Positions 9,708 to 17,734 of a stretch of DNA of 61,955 bases are shown here, one piece after another. The stretch is from Acidimicrobiia bacterium (lineage in GTDB: Bacteria; Actinomycetota; Acidimicrobiia; Acidimicrobiales; Acidimicrobilacustridaceae). The stretch covers positions 1 through 61,955 of the forward strand of contig JAFIEP010000010.1 in assembly GCA_020832495.1 (NCBI GenBank), in the 5' to 3' direction. Within the stretch, counting starts at the first letter, position 1; the number at the start of each line of letters is the position of its first letter. Below the pieces are notes generated by a model. The model saw only the letters and a program-made list of their open reading frames with translations, was not told the DNA's origin and ran no database searches. A program made the position numbers and the translations under genes.

Positions 9708-10175
9708 TCAGGCGCCGATGACGTCGGGTCGGCCGTGACCCTGGGCCTCGGCGAGGGCCACGTAGGCTTCCAGGACGAACCCGGCGTCGAAGATGCTCTC
9801 CACGTTGCCCTCGGCGTCGAGGTTGAGGTTGGCACCGTAGATGGCGAACCAGGCGTCGGTGATCTCGGTGTTGTCCTCGGGCACGACCAGGGTGTGGACC
9901 GACCCTGCCGGCTCGTAGAGGAACGATCCGGCCGTGTTCACCTCCGGGTACTCGGCGTACTTCCAGCGGCCGCCCATGGTGAAGGCGTAGACAGGTCCGG
10001 TGTGCTTGTGGGTCGGGATGACGGTGCCCGGTTCCCATCGGGTGCGGACCACCCACAAGCCGGCAGGGATGTCGACCTGCACCAACTGGAGGTGAGTGCC
10101 GTCGCCGACGTCGACGAACGGCAGCTCGGACTCGCCGCGGTGGATGGCGGTGGGAATGGCATCGGTCAGGGTCAT
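9708..10175 (-). CDS. Cupin protein, 2,4'-dihydroxyacetophenone-dioxygenase-like
   Basis: A 155-residue single-domain cupin. The metal site is visible as PTHKHTGPVYAFTMGGRWKYAEYPE (motif 1, with two His, and a Glu) and a second motif with GSVHTL. The whole length, including NTAGSFLYEPAGSVHTL and ANLNLDAEGNVE, resembles the family annotated as 2,4'-dihydroxyacetophenone dioxygenase, iron enzymes that cleave the C-C bond of hydroxyketones; the family name is broader than the proven activity. ATG 10175 is chosen because upstream residues look non-coding. GACCAT lies 7 bases upstream. Confidence 0.85.
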   Translation of the reverse strand: MTLTDAIPTAIHRGESELPFVDVGDGTHLQLVQVDIPAGLWVVRTRWEPGTVIPTHKHTGPVYAFTMGGRWKYAEYPEVNTAGSFLYEPAGSVHTLVVPEDNTEITDAWFAIYGANLNLDAEGNVESIFDAGFVLEAYVALAEAQGHGRPDVIGA

Positions 10176-10297
10176 GGCCACAATGGTCGCGCGCCGAACG
10201 TCGAGGCGCCACGCCGAGCCCGGCTGATGACCGCCGGTGCCGGTCAGCCGTGGCGACCGCTCGACGCCGAGGCACCCGGTAGGGTCAGGAGCCTCCC

Positions 10298-10372
10298 ATG
10301 CGCATCCCATGCGCATCCCACGTGCTTCACCACGTGCTTCACCACATGCTTCACCACATGCTTCACCACATG
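10298..10372 (+). repeat. Tandem repeats carrying serial in-frame start codons
   Basis: Two 11-bp copies (CATGCGCATCC) are followed by four 12-bp copies of CACRTGCTTCAC at 10319-10366 and a partial fifth at the ATG of the sulfotransferase fold. As 12 is a multiple of three, each of these units places GTG or ATG in the reading frame. Confidence 0.85.
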
Positions 10373-11347
10373 GACATCTTCTTCCCCCACATCATGAAGA
10401 CGGCGGGATCGTCGTTCCTGTCGCACGCCCGCGACAACCTGCCCGACGGCGTCTACCAGCGGTCGCCGTGGTGCCTCCACGAGCCCGTCGAACCCTTCCG
10501 CGACAACATCACCAAGCTCCTGCTCAAGTTGGACCCGACCACGGTCCTGCTCCTCACGCCCGACGAGCGCGACCGCTTCCGACTCTTCCAAGGTCACGTC
10601 CCCGCAGCGAGTGCCGCACTGCTCGACGGGCCGGTTCGCACCGTGGTGCTCCTGCGCGAGCCGGTGGCCCGAGCGATGTCGCACCTCGTCCAGGAAACGT
10701 ATCGACCGGGAGTGGACCCCGACACCGTCCCCCCACCCCCGGAGCGCTACGAGCTCCCGTTCCCCTTCATCGGCGACCCGACGAACCACCAGGTGAAGAT
10801 GCTCGGCACCTCCGAGGCGAGCGTTCGATCCAGCACACCGCGCTCGGAGGTGGGCGACCGGCTGCGCGCCGCCACGGTACGGCTGGCGGTGGCGCTCGGT
10901 GAGGAGGACCAAGCGGCCGCCCTGGCCGACCTCGAGGCCATCGCCGCCACCCCCGAGGCACGCCGCGAACAGGCGGCGATCGCCGAGGCAGCGACGGTGG
11001 ACGGTGTGGTCGACGTGGACCGCTTGGTCGAGTCCATGGTGGACCCGGCGCTGCTCCGCGCCGACCCGGCCGACGACACGAGCCTCGCTGCTGCCTGCGA
11101 ATGCCTGCGGGAAGCCGAGATCGTGGGGACGACCGAGGACTATCCCGCCTTCCTCACCGAGGTGAGGGACCGCTTCCAATGGCGGATTCCCCGACCCCGG
11201 AAAGTGAACGTCGGTCTGCGTGTGGAGCTCGACGCCGCACTCCAGCGACGGATCCGAGCCGACAACGAATTCGACATCGAGCTGTACCAGCGCGCCCTCG
11301 AGGAGATCGATCGTCGACGCCGGCGGACCGTCCTCGGCGGCGACTGA
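10298..11347 (+). CDS. Sulfotransferase-family protein with repeat-derived N-terminus
   Basis: The core starts at MDIFFPHIMKTAGSS, a 5'-phosphosulfate-binding-loop pattern (HxxKTAGSS) typical of sulfotransferases that use PAPS. A likely 3'-phosphate loop follows (VVLLREPVARAMSHL). The rest is divergent and helical. AGGAG lies 6 bases before ATG 10298, which would give 349 residues; the first 24 come from short tandem repeats (HVLH, HMLH units). Each repeat carries its own in-frame ATG or GTG, and ATG 10370 would give a 325-residue protein starting at the fold. The substrate is unknown. The stop codon belongs to an 8-bp tandem repeat. Confidence 0.75.
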   Translation: MRIPCASHVLHHVLHHMLHHMLHHMDIFFPHIMKTAGSSFLSHARDNLPDGVYQRSPWCLHEPVEPFRDNITKLLLKLDPTTVLLLTPDERDRFRLFQGHVPAASAALLDGPVRTVVLLREPVARAMSHLVQETYRPGVDPDTVPPPPERYELPFPFIGDPTNHQVKMLGTSEASVRSSTPRSEVGDRLRAATVRLAVALGEEDQAAALADLEAIAATPEARREQAAIAEAATVDGVVDVDRLVESMVDPALLRADPADDTSLAAACECLREAEIVGTTEDYPAFLTEVRDRFQWRIPRPRKVNVGLRVELDAALQRRIRADNEFDIELYQRALEEIDRRRRRTVLGGD

Positions 11348-11391
11348 CCCGCTGACCCGCTGACCTGCTGACCTGCTGACCTGCTGATCCG
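11344..11391. repeat. 8-bp tandem repeat with TGA in every unit, 6 copies
   Basis: CTGACCCG twice, CTGACCTG three times, CTGATCCG once. The first unit contains the stop codon of the sulfotransferase-like gene (11345-11347). Because 8 is not divisible by three, the six TGA triplets cover all three frames twice. Confidence 0.9.
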
Positions 11392-11413
11392 CCGGCCAGT
11401 TGCACGCGTCCGC

Positions 11414-13645
11414 TCAGGTGAGAACGGTCGCCGGGTGGTTCACGATGGGGCGGGCCGGCCGCGCGGGCTGGCCGCGCAGGGCATCAGCGGGCGGATGGTC
11501 CACCGGGTGTTCGAGGTCGCCCCAGATCGGCAGCACCAACGATGACGCGTGGTCGCCACCGAGGCCGACCGCGTGGTCCGCACCCTCCACCACCGGGTTC
11601 TCGAAACACCAAAAGGGCATGTCCCGCCCGGGGGTCGACACGGTGAGCCGCAGCCGGGAGCCGCGACGGAAAACGTGCGCCACCGGCATGAGTGGCAATC
11701 GGAAGCGGACCCACTCCCCCGGTACCAGCGGTTCGCGGTGCTCGGCCACGAAGGTGTAGTCGACCCGCAGGTCGTCGGATCGGTGTACGTCCTCGTGGCG
11801 GTGCACGGGACGATGCCACCCGCACTGCACCCGGACCTCGATGCCGTCGGGACGGATCTCGGTCAGCGTGGCCTGCACCGAGGTGTCGTCGGTGCCCGGT
11901 CGGAGCCACAGGTCGACATGGCCCTGGCCCATGACGGCCACCGGGGACTCGAGCGGCGCTGTCTCGTACCCCACGGTGGCGTCGTCGTCGAAGTAGGTCC
12001 ACTCGATGGGCACGGTCGGCCGAATGAAGTCGTCGAAGGCCTCGGTGAGGGCGTAGGACTCGCCGCCTGCCTCGGGGTCGTCCCGATAGCGGTGCCCCGA
12101 TCCCTCCGGGGACGGTTCGTCCCGCAGCGATCCGTCCTCGGCGAAGTACCAGCGCCGGGCGGTGCACCCGGGGGGCGGGAACGACGTCGTGAGCAGCTCG
12201 TACCGTGCGGCCGGCGCACCCGCCGTGTCCGATCCGGCGCCGCTCTCGAAGAGGACCCGCACCGGAGGTTCGGATCGGTACTTCGCCAACGCAGCGTCGT
12301 AGTCCTCGGCGAGATCGCTGAAGCGGTCGGGCTCGATCTCGTGGGTGTAGCCGAAGTGCTCGGCGAACTGTGCGGGCGCGAACTGTCGGATGATCTCGGG
12401 CACCTTCGGCACGCGTCGGGCCACGTAGAACGACAGGAACTCGAACCAGCGGGCGATGATCATCGGGCTGTACCCGTCAGGGTGATGACCGTTGAAGAGG
12501 GTGACCACCACGTGAGGCGAACGGTGGAACCCGTCGAGCATGAGGGCGAAGCGACTCCCGGTCTGTTCGTCCTGCCACGAGCCCGTCAGGTACACCGGCA
12601 CCTCGATGCGGTCGATGGCGCTGGCCACCCGACGAGCCTCGAGCGCTGGCTGGAAGCACTCGATCGCCCGACCGAACCGTTCGAAGTCGAAGTTCTGGCT
12701 GCGGATCGACTGGTTGGCGGCGCAGGTGGTGTCACCTGCATCGATCCGGGCCTGGTCCCAGGCCATACCCCCGACCTTGGTCTCGGCGTCCCGTTGGGCC
12801 AGCCATGCTCGGGTGAACCCCGAGTTGTAGGTACCTCCGGGCCACTGCTGGCGCCAGAGGTCGTCGATGACCGACAGCGGGGTGATGGCCGCCAGGCTGG
12901 GTGGGCGCGTGGCCCCCACGTAGAGCTGCGAGATCCCTGGATAGCTGAGGCCCACCATGCCCGGGCGGTTGTGCAGCACCCACTCCTGGCGGGCCACCGT
13001 CTCCACCACGTCGTAGCCGTCGGCGGACTGCGCTGGGCTGAAGACGTCGAACACCCCACCGGAGCAGCCGGTGCCCCGCATGTTCACCCCGACGACGGCG
13101 AACCCCAGCAGGTTGCCGATCATGGTGCCCGGCTGAGGGGCATCGGGGTTCGACGGGCCGTAGCCCGAGTACTCGATCACGGTCGGCCAGGGAGGCGGGC
13201 CGTAGAGCCCCTCGTCGGGGAAGCGCACCATGACCGACAGTTCGACCCCGTCACGCACTCGTAGGTAGCCGAATCCTTCGTCCAGCCGCTGGTCGTACAG
13301 CGACGGGTCCGGATGGTCGTCGACGGCCAGCACGCGCACCGGGCCGTGTGTCCGCACCGGGTCGGCCGAGCGGTCGACCACCTCGTAGTTGCCGGGCGCC
13401 AACGGCGAGCCGGAGGCGAGCGCTCCCACGAGATCGTCGGGCGTGGCCAACACCCGGTGCTCGGGGGGTACGAAGGCGAGATGGGCGTTGCCCATTGCGT
13501 CAGCCACCAGGGTGGCCACCGGCCGGCCCTCTGCGGCGACGACCTCGAGGTGTGCGCCGGGGCGAGCACCCGTGACCGTGAGGGTCTCGACTCCTGGGGT
13601 GACGACGAGGTCTCGAGCCACGGTGGATGGTCCTTCGGTTGCCAT
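11414..13645 (-). CDS. CocE/NonD-family hydrolase
   Basis: A 743-residue alpha/beta hydrolase of the X-Pro dipeptidyl-peptidase (S15) / cocaine-esterase family. An N-terminal beta-rich part of about 115 residues precedes the hydrolase domain. There TVIEYSGYGPS and the nucleophile GLSYPG (Ser234) are seen, and the C-terminal half has the jelly-roll domain with VMGQGHVDLWL and the usual SRLRLTVSTPG. Family members cleave esters or amide bonds of acylated substrates. The ATG start has GGGAG 7 bases upstream, and a -10 TATGAT at 13681-13686. No signal peptide is visible, so the enzyme is probably cytoplasmic. Confidence 0.9.
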   Translation of the reverse strand: MATEGPSTVARDLVVTPGVETLTVTGARPGAHLEVVAAEGRPVATLVADAMGNAHLAFVPPEHRVLATPDDLVGALASGSPLAPGNYEVVDRSADPVRTHGPVRVLAVDDHPDPSLYDQRLDEGFGYLRVRDGVELSVMVRFPDEGLYGPPPWPTVIEYSGYGPSNPDAPQPGTMIGNLLGFAVVGVNMRGTGCSGGVFDVFSPAQSADGYDVVETVARQEWVLHNRPGMVGLSYPGISQLYVGATRPPSLAAITPLSVIDDLWRQQWPGGTYNSGFTRAWLAQRDAETKVGGMAWDQARIDAGDTTCAANQSIRSQNFDFERFGRAIECFQPALEARRVASAIDRIEVPVYLTGSWQDEQTGSRFALMLDGFHRSPHVVVTLFNGHHPDGYSPMIIARWFEFLSFYVARRVPKVPEIIRQFAPAQFAEHFGYTHEIEPDRFSDLAEDYDAALAKYRSEPPVRVLFESGAGSDTAGAPAARYELLTTSFPPPGCTARRWYFAEDGSLRDEPSPEGSGHRYRDDPEAGGESYALTEAFDDFIRPTVPIEWTYFDDDATVGYETAPLESPVAVMGQGHVDLWLRPGTDDTSVQATLTEIRPDGIEVRVQCGWHRPVHRHEDVHRSDDLRVDYTFVAEHREPLVPGEWVRFRLPLMPVAHVFRRGSRLRLTVSTPGRDMPFWCFENPVVEGADHAVGLGGDHASSLVLPIWGDLEHPVDHPPADALRGQPARPARPIVNHPATVLT

Positions 13646-13680
13646 CAGAGGTCTCCCTCAGGTCGGGGTGCCGGCCCGCC

Positions 13681-13703
13681 ATCATAGGTGAGCAGCGCTC
13701 ACC
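13681..13703 (-). promoter_or_regulatory. -10 TATGAT with adjoining palindrome upstream of the CocE-like gene
   Basis: Minus-strand TATGAT (13681-13686) would start transcription about 30 bases before the CocE-family ATG. Directly upstream, in the -35/-10 spacer, GGTGAGC and GCTCACC form a perfect inverted repeat around AGC (13687-13703). The position fits an operator for a dimeric repressor. Confidence 0.45.
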
Positions 13704-13809
13704 GCAGCGAGGGGACGAGCGGAGCAAAAGGGGAGGGCAATTCGTGTCGTCGGTCACCGATCCGGCCACCGCTTCCGCTAGCCTTGCGGCAGGCGAGGAG
13801 GGCGACGAA

Positions 13810-13911
13810 GTGATGTTCCACGAGCAACACAGCACCCGGGCGGGCGGTCCACCCGGGATTCCGCCGGTCGACGGCGCGTCCTCGAACACGTCGGTCGCGC
13901 ACCGTGGCTGA
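13810..13911 (+). CDS. Possible 33-residue leader peptide overlapping NeuD start
   Basis: GTG 13810 follows a perfect GAGGAGG by 8 bases. The 33-codon frame ends at TGA 13909-13911, inside the acyltransferase gene that begins at GTG 13904. That gene has no Shine-Dalgarno site of its own, so the short frame could supply it with ribosomes by termination-reinitiation. The peptide is rich in Gly, Pro and Ser, with no recognisable motif. It may instead be chance. Confidence 0.35.
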   Translation: MMFHEQHSTRAGGPPGIPPVDGASSNTSVAHRG

Positions 13912-14506
13912 CACGGCGACGATCTTCGGGTTCGGTGGCCACGCACGCGTGGTGCGCAGCCTCCTCGAGGGGCGCTACGACCGTTTCGTCCACGTCACCA
14001 CCGCCGGGGTGGCGGGCACGTGGTCCGAACACGAGTGGCTCGACGACACCGACGGCACCGGTGACGTCTACATCGCCATCGGGGACGACGCCGCACGAGA
14101 ACGCATCCACACGATGCTGGTCGGCCGTGGCATCCTCCCGGCCACGTGCATCGCGGAGTCGGCCAGCGTGGCCCACGACGCCTCCGTCGGCGCCGGCTGT
14201 GTCATCACCGCCGGGGCGGTGGTGGCCGCCAACGCCCGACTGGGCGACGGGGTCATCGTCAACACGCTGTCCAGCGTCGACCACGACTGCGTCGTCGGGG
14301 ACTTCGCTCAGATCGCCCCCGGGGTGACGCTCGGCGGCACCACCACCGTGGGGCGACGAACGTTCTTCGGGGTCAAGTCAGCCACCATCCACGGCGTGAC
14401 GATCGGTGACCACGCCAAGGTCATGGCCGGTGCGGTCGTCACCCGCGACGTCCCTCCCGGTGCCGTGGTCGGCGGCGTCCCCGCCCGCATCATCCGCGAC
14501 GGCTGA
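13904..14506 (+). CDS. NeuD-type sugar O-acyltransferase (left-handed beta-helix)
   Basis: A 200-residue acetyltransferase of the sialic acid O-acetyltransferase NeuD / PglD group. The N-terminus is a small Rossmann domain (IFGFGGHARVV) for sugar-nucleotide binding. From about residue 85 hexapeptide repeats form a left-handed beta-helix (SVGAGCVITAGAVVAANARLG and further), with the typical His in SSVDHDC. Such enzymes acetylate amino sugars used in surface glycans. The neighbour is a convergent glycosyltransferase, which supports a glycan role. GTG 13904 lacks a Shine-Dalgarno site and overlaps a possible leader frame. Its 3' end overlaps the glycosyltransferase 3' end by 17 bases. Confidence 0.85.
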   Translation: MADTATIFGFGGHARVVRSLLEGRYDRFVHVTTAGVAGTWSEHEWLDDTDGTGDVYIAIGDDAARERIHTMLVGRGILPATCIAESASVAHDASVGAGCVITAGAVVAANARLGDGVIVNTLSSVDHDCVVGDFAQIAPGVTLGGTTTVGRRTFFGVKSATIHGVTIGDHAKVMAGAVVTRDVPPGAVVGGVPARIIRDG

Positions 14507-15725
14507 CCCCTCGGCCGAGCAGGTCGCGGTAGTACCAGACATAGCGCTCGACGACGGCACCCTGCTCGAAGTGTTCCTCGACGTAGCGCCGGCCTGCCGC
14601 TCCCATGCGCGCTGCCGCCGGGAGATCCGACAGCACCGACCGCAGTGCCGCAGCGAACGCCCCCACGTCGCCGACGGGCACGAGGACGCCACCCACCCCG
14701 TCAGCGACCGCATCCACCACGCCGGTCGCCGCGTACCCCACCACCGGGCGGCCACAGGCCTGGGCCTCGAGGACGACGTTGGGCAGTCCCTCGCGCCACG
14801 TCGGCAGCGCCAGACAGTGGAACGTGGCCATCATGGCGGGGATTTCCCGGGTCGGACCCACGTAGCGCACACCGGGTCGGTCGTGTAGTTGCTCGAGTAG
14901 GGCGGCGGAGGACGGATCTGTGGGGTCGGCATCGCCCACCACCACCAACTCGGCGTCACCCAGGGTGGCCCTGACCTCACCGAAGGCGGCCAGCAGGTCG
15001 TTCATCCCCTTGTCGGTGTGCACCCGGCCGACGAACCCCACGACCGGCACGGCGTCGTCGATGGCCATCGGTGTCGGTGAGAACCGCACACAGTCGACCC
15101 CGACACTCGATCCTCGACCCAACACGACGCCGCCGGCGACGGGCAGGCCGTTGGCATCCATCGTCCGCAGCAGGCTCTCGGAGTTGAAGACCACGTCGTG
15201 CGCGGCCCGCAAGGTCAGCGATTCGAGCGCCACGTGCAGCCGGCGACCAGCACCTCGGGCGTGCTCGGCGCGAAAGCCGCGCACCTGGTAGACGACGTGC
15301 GGCACGGCGGCGGCCCGAGCCGCCAGCACCCCGAGGAGACCCCCCTTGGGTGTGGAGGCCGACACGACACTCGGGCGCACGCGCCGGAACAACCACCACA
15401 GCCGCACCAGGTCCCGCAGATCGGCCACCGGCGAGGGATTGCGGTGGATCGGCACGTCCGCCCACCACGCCAGTACGGGCTGCAGTCGTTCAGGCGGTGG
15501 GTTCCCGTCGAAGTTGGTGACCACGCCGCAGCGCACCCCGTCCGCGGCGAGTGCCTCGATGAGCGGGCCCAGGAAGCCGACGGTGCGGGCGTGCGCCACC
15601 ACGAACACGACGTCGACCCCCCCGTCGGGCCGTGCGCGACCTCGCCGCCCGCCACGGCGTCGCCGACGCCGTCCACCGGCCTGGTCCGAGGTCGCAGGTG
15701 GGATCTGGTCCCCGGAGCGCGCCAT
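14490..15725 (-). CDS. Glycosyltransferase family 4 (GT-B)
   Basis: A 411-residue GT-B glycosyltransferase. After a basic arginine-rich N-terminal tail of about 35 residues, the acceptor-binding half carries STPKGGLLGVLAARAA, as in enzymes that transfer the first or second sugar onto polyprenyl-linked precursors. The C-terminal half holds the nucleotide-sugar site with GFVGRVHTDKGMNDLL and the EGLPNVVLEAQACGRPV motif (catalytic-region Glu pair). It is most likely a surface polysaccharide enzyme. The ATG start has TAGGCT 6 bases upstream. It overlaps the convergent acyltransferase at the 3' end. Confidence 0.9.
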   Translation of the reverse strand: MARSGDQIPPATSDQAGGRRRRRRGGRRGRARPDGGVDVVFVVAHARTVGFLGPLIEALAADGVRCGVVTNFDGNPPPERLQPVLAWWADVPIHRNPSPVADLRDLVRLWWLFRRVRPSVVSASTPKGGLLGVLAARAAAVPHVVYQVRGFRAEHARGAGRRLHVALESLTLRAAHDVVFNSESLLRTMDANGLPVAGGVVLGRGSSVGVDCVRFSPTPMAIDDAVPVVGFVGRVHTDKGMNDLLAAFGEVRATLGDAELVVVGDADPTDPSSAALLEQLHDRPGVRYVGPTREIPAMMATFHCLALPTWREGLPNVVLEAQACGRPVVGYAATGVVDAVADGVGGVLVPVGDVGAFAAALRSVLSDLPAAARMGAAGRRYVEEHFEQGAVVERYVWYYRDLLGRGVSRRG

Positions 15726-15731
15726 GGCCGG

Positions 15732-15737
15732 AGCCTA
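15732..15737 (-). promoter_or_regulatory. Start-proximal -10 TAGGCT
   Basis: Minus-strand TAGGCT ends 6 bases before the glycosyltransferase ATG. The same GAGCCTAC core occurs before the GNAT fusion gene at 3691-3698, and CAGCCTAC before the rRNA methyltransferase gene. Confidence 0.45.
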
Positions 15738-15769
15738 CCGGCGCCGATCACTCCCCTCGGACGGTCACC

Positions 15770-16996
15770 TCAGCCGCTGGCCCGGGTCCGACGCAGCAGC
15801 GGGTCGGCCGCAGCCAGCGCCCGGTCGGCCACCCGCAGCGTGCGGCCGGCGGCGCCGGGGGTGTCGGCGTCCACCAGGTTGCCCATGACCGCCAGGGTGA
15901 GTCGGGCAATGCCCTGGGTGCCCACCGCCAGACGAAGTCCGCTGCGCAGCAGCAAGGGGTGACCGATGAGGAACGAGAAGCGCCGGCCCGTGCGCAGGAA
16001 CTCGTCGAAGCGTTCACCGATCACGCGGTCGTAGGTCGCCGGGGCCGAGGCGGGGTCGGCCACGAAAGCATCGATGGCCACCATCCCCGACTCGAGGCCG
16101 TAGTCGATACCTTCACCGTTCATCGGGTTGACGAGTCCAGCCGCATCCCCGATGGCCACCCATCCCGGACCGGCCCGTCGCCGGGTACTCATCGGCAGGC
16201 GCCACGCCCGAGGTCGTTCGAGGTCAGGCCCGAGCGACCACGGCCCCTCCACCAGGGCTCGGTAGTCGGCCAACAGGGCGTGCAGGTTCAGGGACTTGAA
16301 GCCCTTCATGGTGGACAACGCCCCCACGCCGATGTTCACGGTGCCGTCCCCGACGGGGAACATCCATCCGTACCCGGGGACCGCCGTCCCGTCCGACGAG
16401 CGGATGGTGAGGCACGCCTCGATGTGGCGCTCGGCATGGCGCGGGGTCTCGGCGTAGGTCCGGATGGCCAGACCGAAGGGCTCGCCGGCCACACGCTCGG
16501 CACCGACGAGGCGAGCGGCCGCACCGGGAGCCCCGGTGGCCAGCACGGTCAGCCCGGAGCGCACCAGGCGGTCGCCCACCTCGACCCCCACCACCCGGTC
16601 ACCGTCGAACACCGGGACCGCAGTGCACTCCCAGCGGACGTCGGCTCCGGCCTTCTCGGCCGCCTCCGCCAGGTGACGATCCAGCTCGCGTCGGGTCCAC
16701 ACCGCACCGTGTGAGGGAAAGCGGCCGTTCGCCGGCCAATCGAGTTCGCGGGTCGTCCGGTTGGCGATCATCCGCAACCCGTCGATGCGGTGGGCATCAC
16801 CGAGGTCGATGCCGAGTTCGTCGAGCGCGGCCACGGCCCGAGGGGTGAGCCCGTCGCCGCAGACCTTGTCGCGCCCAGGGCGGCCTCGTTCGAAGACCAC
16901 CACCCGCAAACCCGCTCGCGCCGCCCTGATGGCAGCCGCCGACCCGGCCGGGCCAGCCCCGATGACGACGACGTCGAACTCCTCGTACGCGCTCAC
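15770..16996 (-). CDS. Geranylgeranyl-reductase-family FAD oxidoreductase
   Basis: A 408-residue flavoprotein. The N-terminus is a FAD-binding Rossmann fold (VVIGAGPAGSAAAI) followed by a second FAD contact (GDGLTPRAVAALDELG, typical of this family) and the C-terminal IGDAAGLVNPMNGEGI motif. The family reduces double bonds of geranylgeranyl chains in lipids or menaquinone side chains; a menaquinone-saturating role would suit an actinobacterium but is inferred. GTG 16996 was chosen because the Rossmann fold begins 8 residues later and CACACT lies 6 bases upstream; the longer frame from 17080 adds 28 residues of unlikely sequence. Confidence 0.85.
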   Translation of the reverse strand: MSAYEEFDVVVIGAGPAGSAAAIRAARAGLRVVVFERGRPGRDKVCGDGLTPRAVAALDELGIDLGDAHRIDGLRMIANRTTRELDWPANGRFPSHGAVWTRRELDRHLAEAAEKAGADVRWECTAVPVFDGDRVVGVEVGDRLVRSGLTVLATGAPGAAARLVGAERVAGEPFGLAIRTYAETPRHAERHIEACLTIRSSDGTAVPGYGWMFPVGDGTVNIGVGALSTMKGFKSLNLHALLADYRALVEGPWSLGPDLERPRAWRLPMSTRRRAGPGWVAIGDAAGLVNPMNGEGIDYGLESGMVAIDAFVADPASAPATYDRVIGERFDEFLRTGRRFSFLIGHPLLLRSGLRLAVGTQGIARLTLAVMGNLVDADTPGAAGRTLRVADRALAAADPLLRRTRASG

Positions 16997-17002
16997 CCTT
17001 CC

Positions 17003-17008
17003 AGTGTG
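17003..17008 (-). promoter_or_regulatory. Start-proximal -10 CACACT
   Basis: CACACT on the minus strand ends 6 bases before GTG 16996 of the geranylgeranyl-reductase-like gene. The GGAAGG between them adjoins the start codon, too close for a normal ribosome site. Confidence 0.35.
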
Positions 17009-17087
17009 CTCCGACGGCGACGCGATCAGGCAGTCGGGAGCCCCAGTCGCCCTCGCCGCGACCAGCCTGAGCCGGCGCACCGGCCAC

Positions 17088-17093
17088 TAACCT
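17088..17093 (+). promoter_or_regulatory. Start-proximal -10 TAACCT
   Basis: TAACCT ends 8 bases before GTG 17102 of the nitroreductase gene, with no Shine-Dalgarno site between, as in a leaderless mRNA. Confidence 0.4.
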
Positions 17094-17101
17094 TCGTCGT
17101 C

Positions 17102-17698
17102 GTGTCGAACGACCACCTCCCCGCGCCACCGACCGATGCTGTGCGACGGGCCATCGTCGAGCGACGCACGAGCCTGCGCATGGACCCCGACCAGCCGGTT
17201 GACCCGGCGCTGCTCGAGGATCTGTGTGCCATGGCGTGCTGGGCTCCCAACCACCACCGCACCGAACCGTGGCGTTTCGCCGTCGTCACCGGCGACGGAC
17301 GACGGCGGCTGGGCGAGACCCTGGCCGCGCTGCTCGAGGCAGAAGGGCGTGACCCCTCGAAGGTGGCCAAGTCCCGCACCAAGTACCTTCGCGCCCCGGC
17401 GATGATCGTCGTGGGTTCCGCTGCCGGTGACCACGCCGTACAGACCGCCGAGAACCGCGATGCCACCGCCGCGGGTGTGCAGAACCTGCTGCTCGCCGCC
17501 ACCTCTGCGGGCCTCGCCTCGTTCTGGTCGTCCATCGCCCCGAACGACGCACCGCCACTTCTCGAACTCTGCGGTTTCGACTCGGGCACCACCGTCGTGG
17601 CCGGCGTCTACGTCGGCCACCCAGTCGGCGAGGTGTCCACACCCCCCCGCCGGCCACCGCGCATCACCTGGGTCGGTGACGACCCACCCTCGCGGTGA
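17102..17698 (+). CDS. Nitroreductase-family protein
   Basis: A 198-residue FMN-dependent nitroreductase-fold protein. The N-terminal RRTSLRMDPDQPVD segment resembles the FMN phosphate-binding RRS motif, CWAPNHHRTEPWRFAVV is the classic 'APS...QPW' region, and the C-terminal half has GVQNLLLAATSAGLASFW. Such homodimers reduce nitro groups, quinones or flavins with NAD(P)H. GTG 17102 is the first start with a fitting -10 element. It is divergent from the reductase gene and separated by 36 bases from the crotonase gene downstream, which has its own promoter-like hexamer. Confidence 0.85.
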   Translation: MSNDHLPAPPTDAVRRAIVERRTSLRMDPDQPVDPALLEDLCAMACWAPNHHRTEPWRFAVVTGDGRRRLGETLAALLEAEGRDPSKVAKSRTKYLRAPAMIVVGSAAGDHAVQTAENRDATAAGVQNLLLAATSAGLASFWSSIAPNDAPPLLELCGFDSGTTVVAGVYVGHPVGEVSTPPRRPPRITWVGDDPPSR

Positions 17699-17721
17699 TC
17701 TCAACGTTGCCATCGTCCGTC

Positions 17722-17727
17722 TAGTGT
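17722..17727 (+). promoter_or_regulatory. Start-proximal -10 TAGTGT
   Basis: TAGTGT ends 7 bases before GTG 17735 of the enoyl-CoA hydratase gene. No Shine-Dalgarno site lies between, which suggests leaderless translation. Confidence 0.4.
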
Positions 17728-17734
17728 CCGACGG

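Noticed and set aside
11549-13264. A 571-codon plus-strand frame opposite the CocE-like gene
   Set aside because: Composition (His/Arg/Gly/Val) and lack of motifs mark it as an antisense shadow.
15632-16714. A 360-codon plus-strand frame opposite the geranylgeranyl-reductase-like gene
   Set aside because: Antisense shadow of a clear flavoprotein; no ribosome site.
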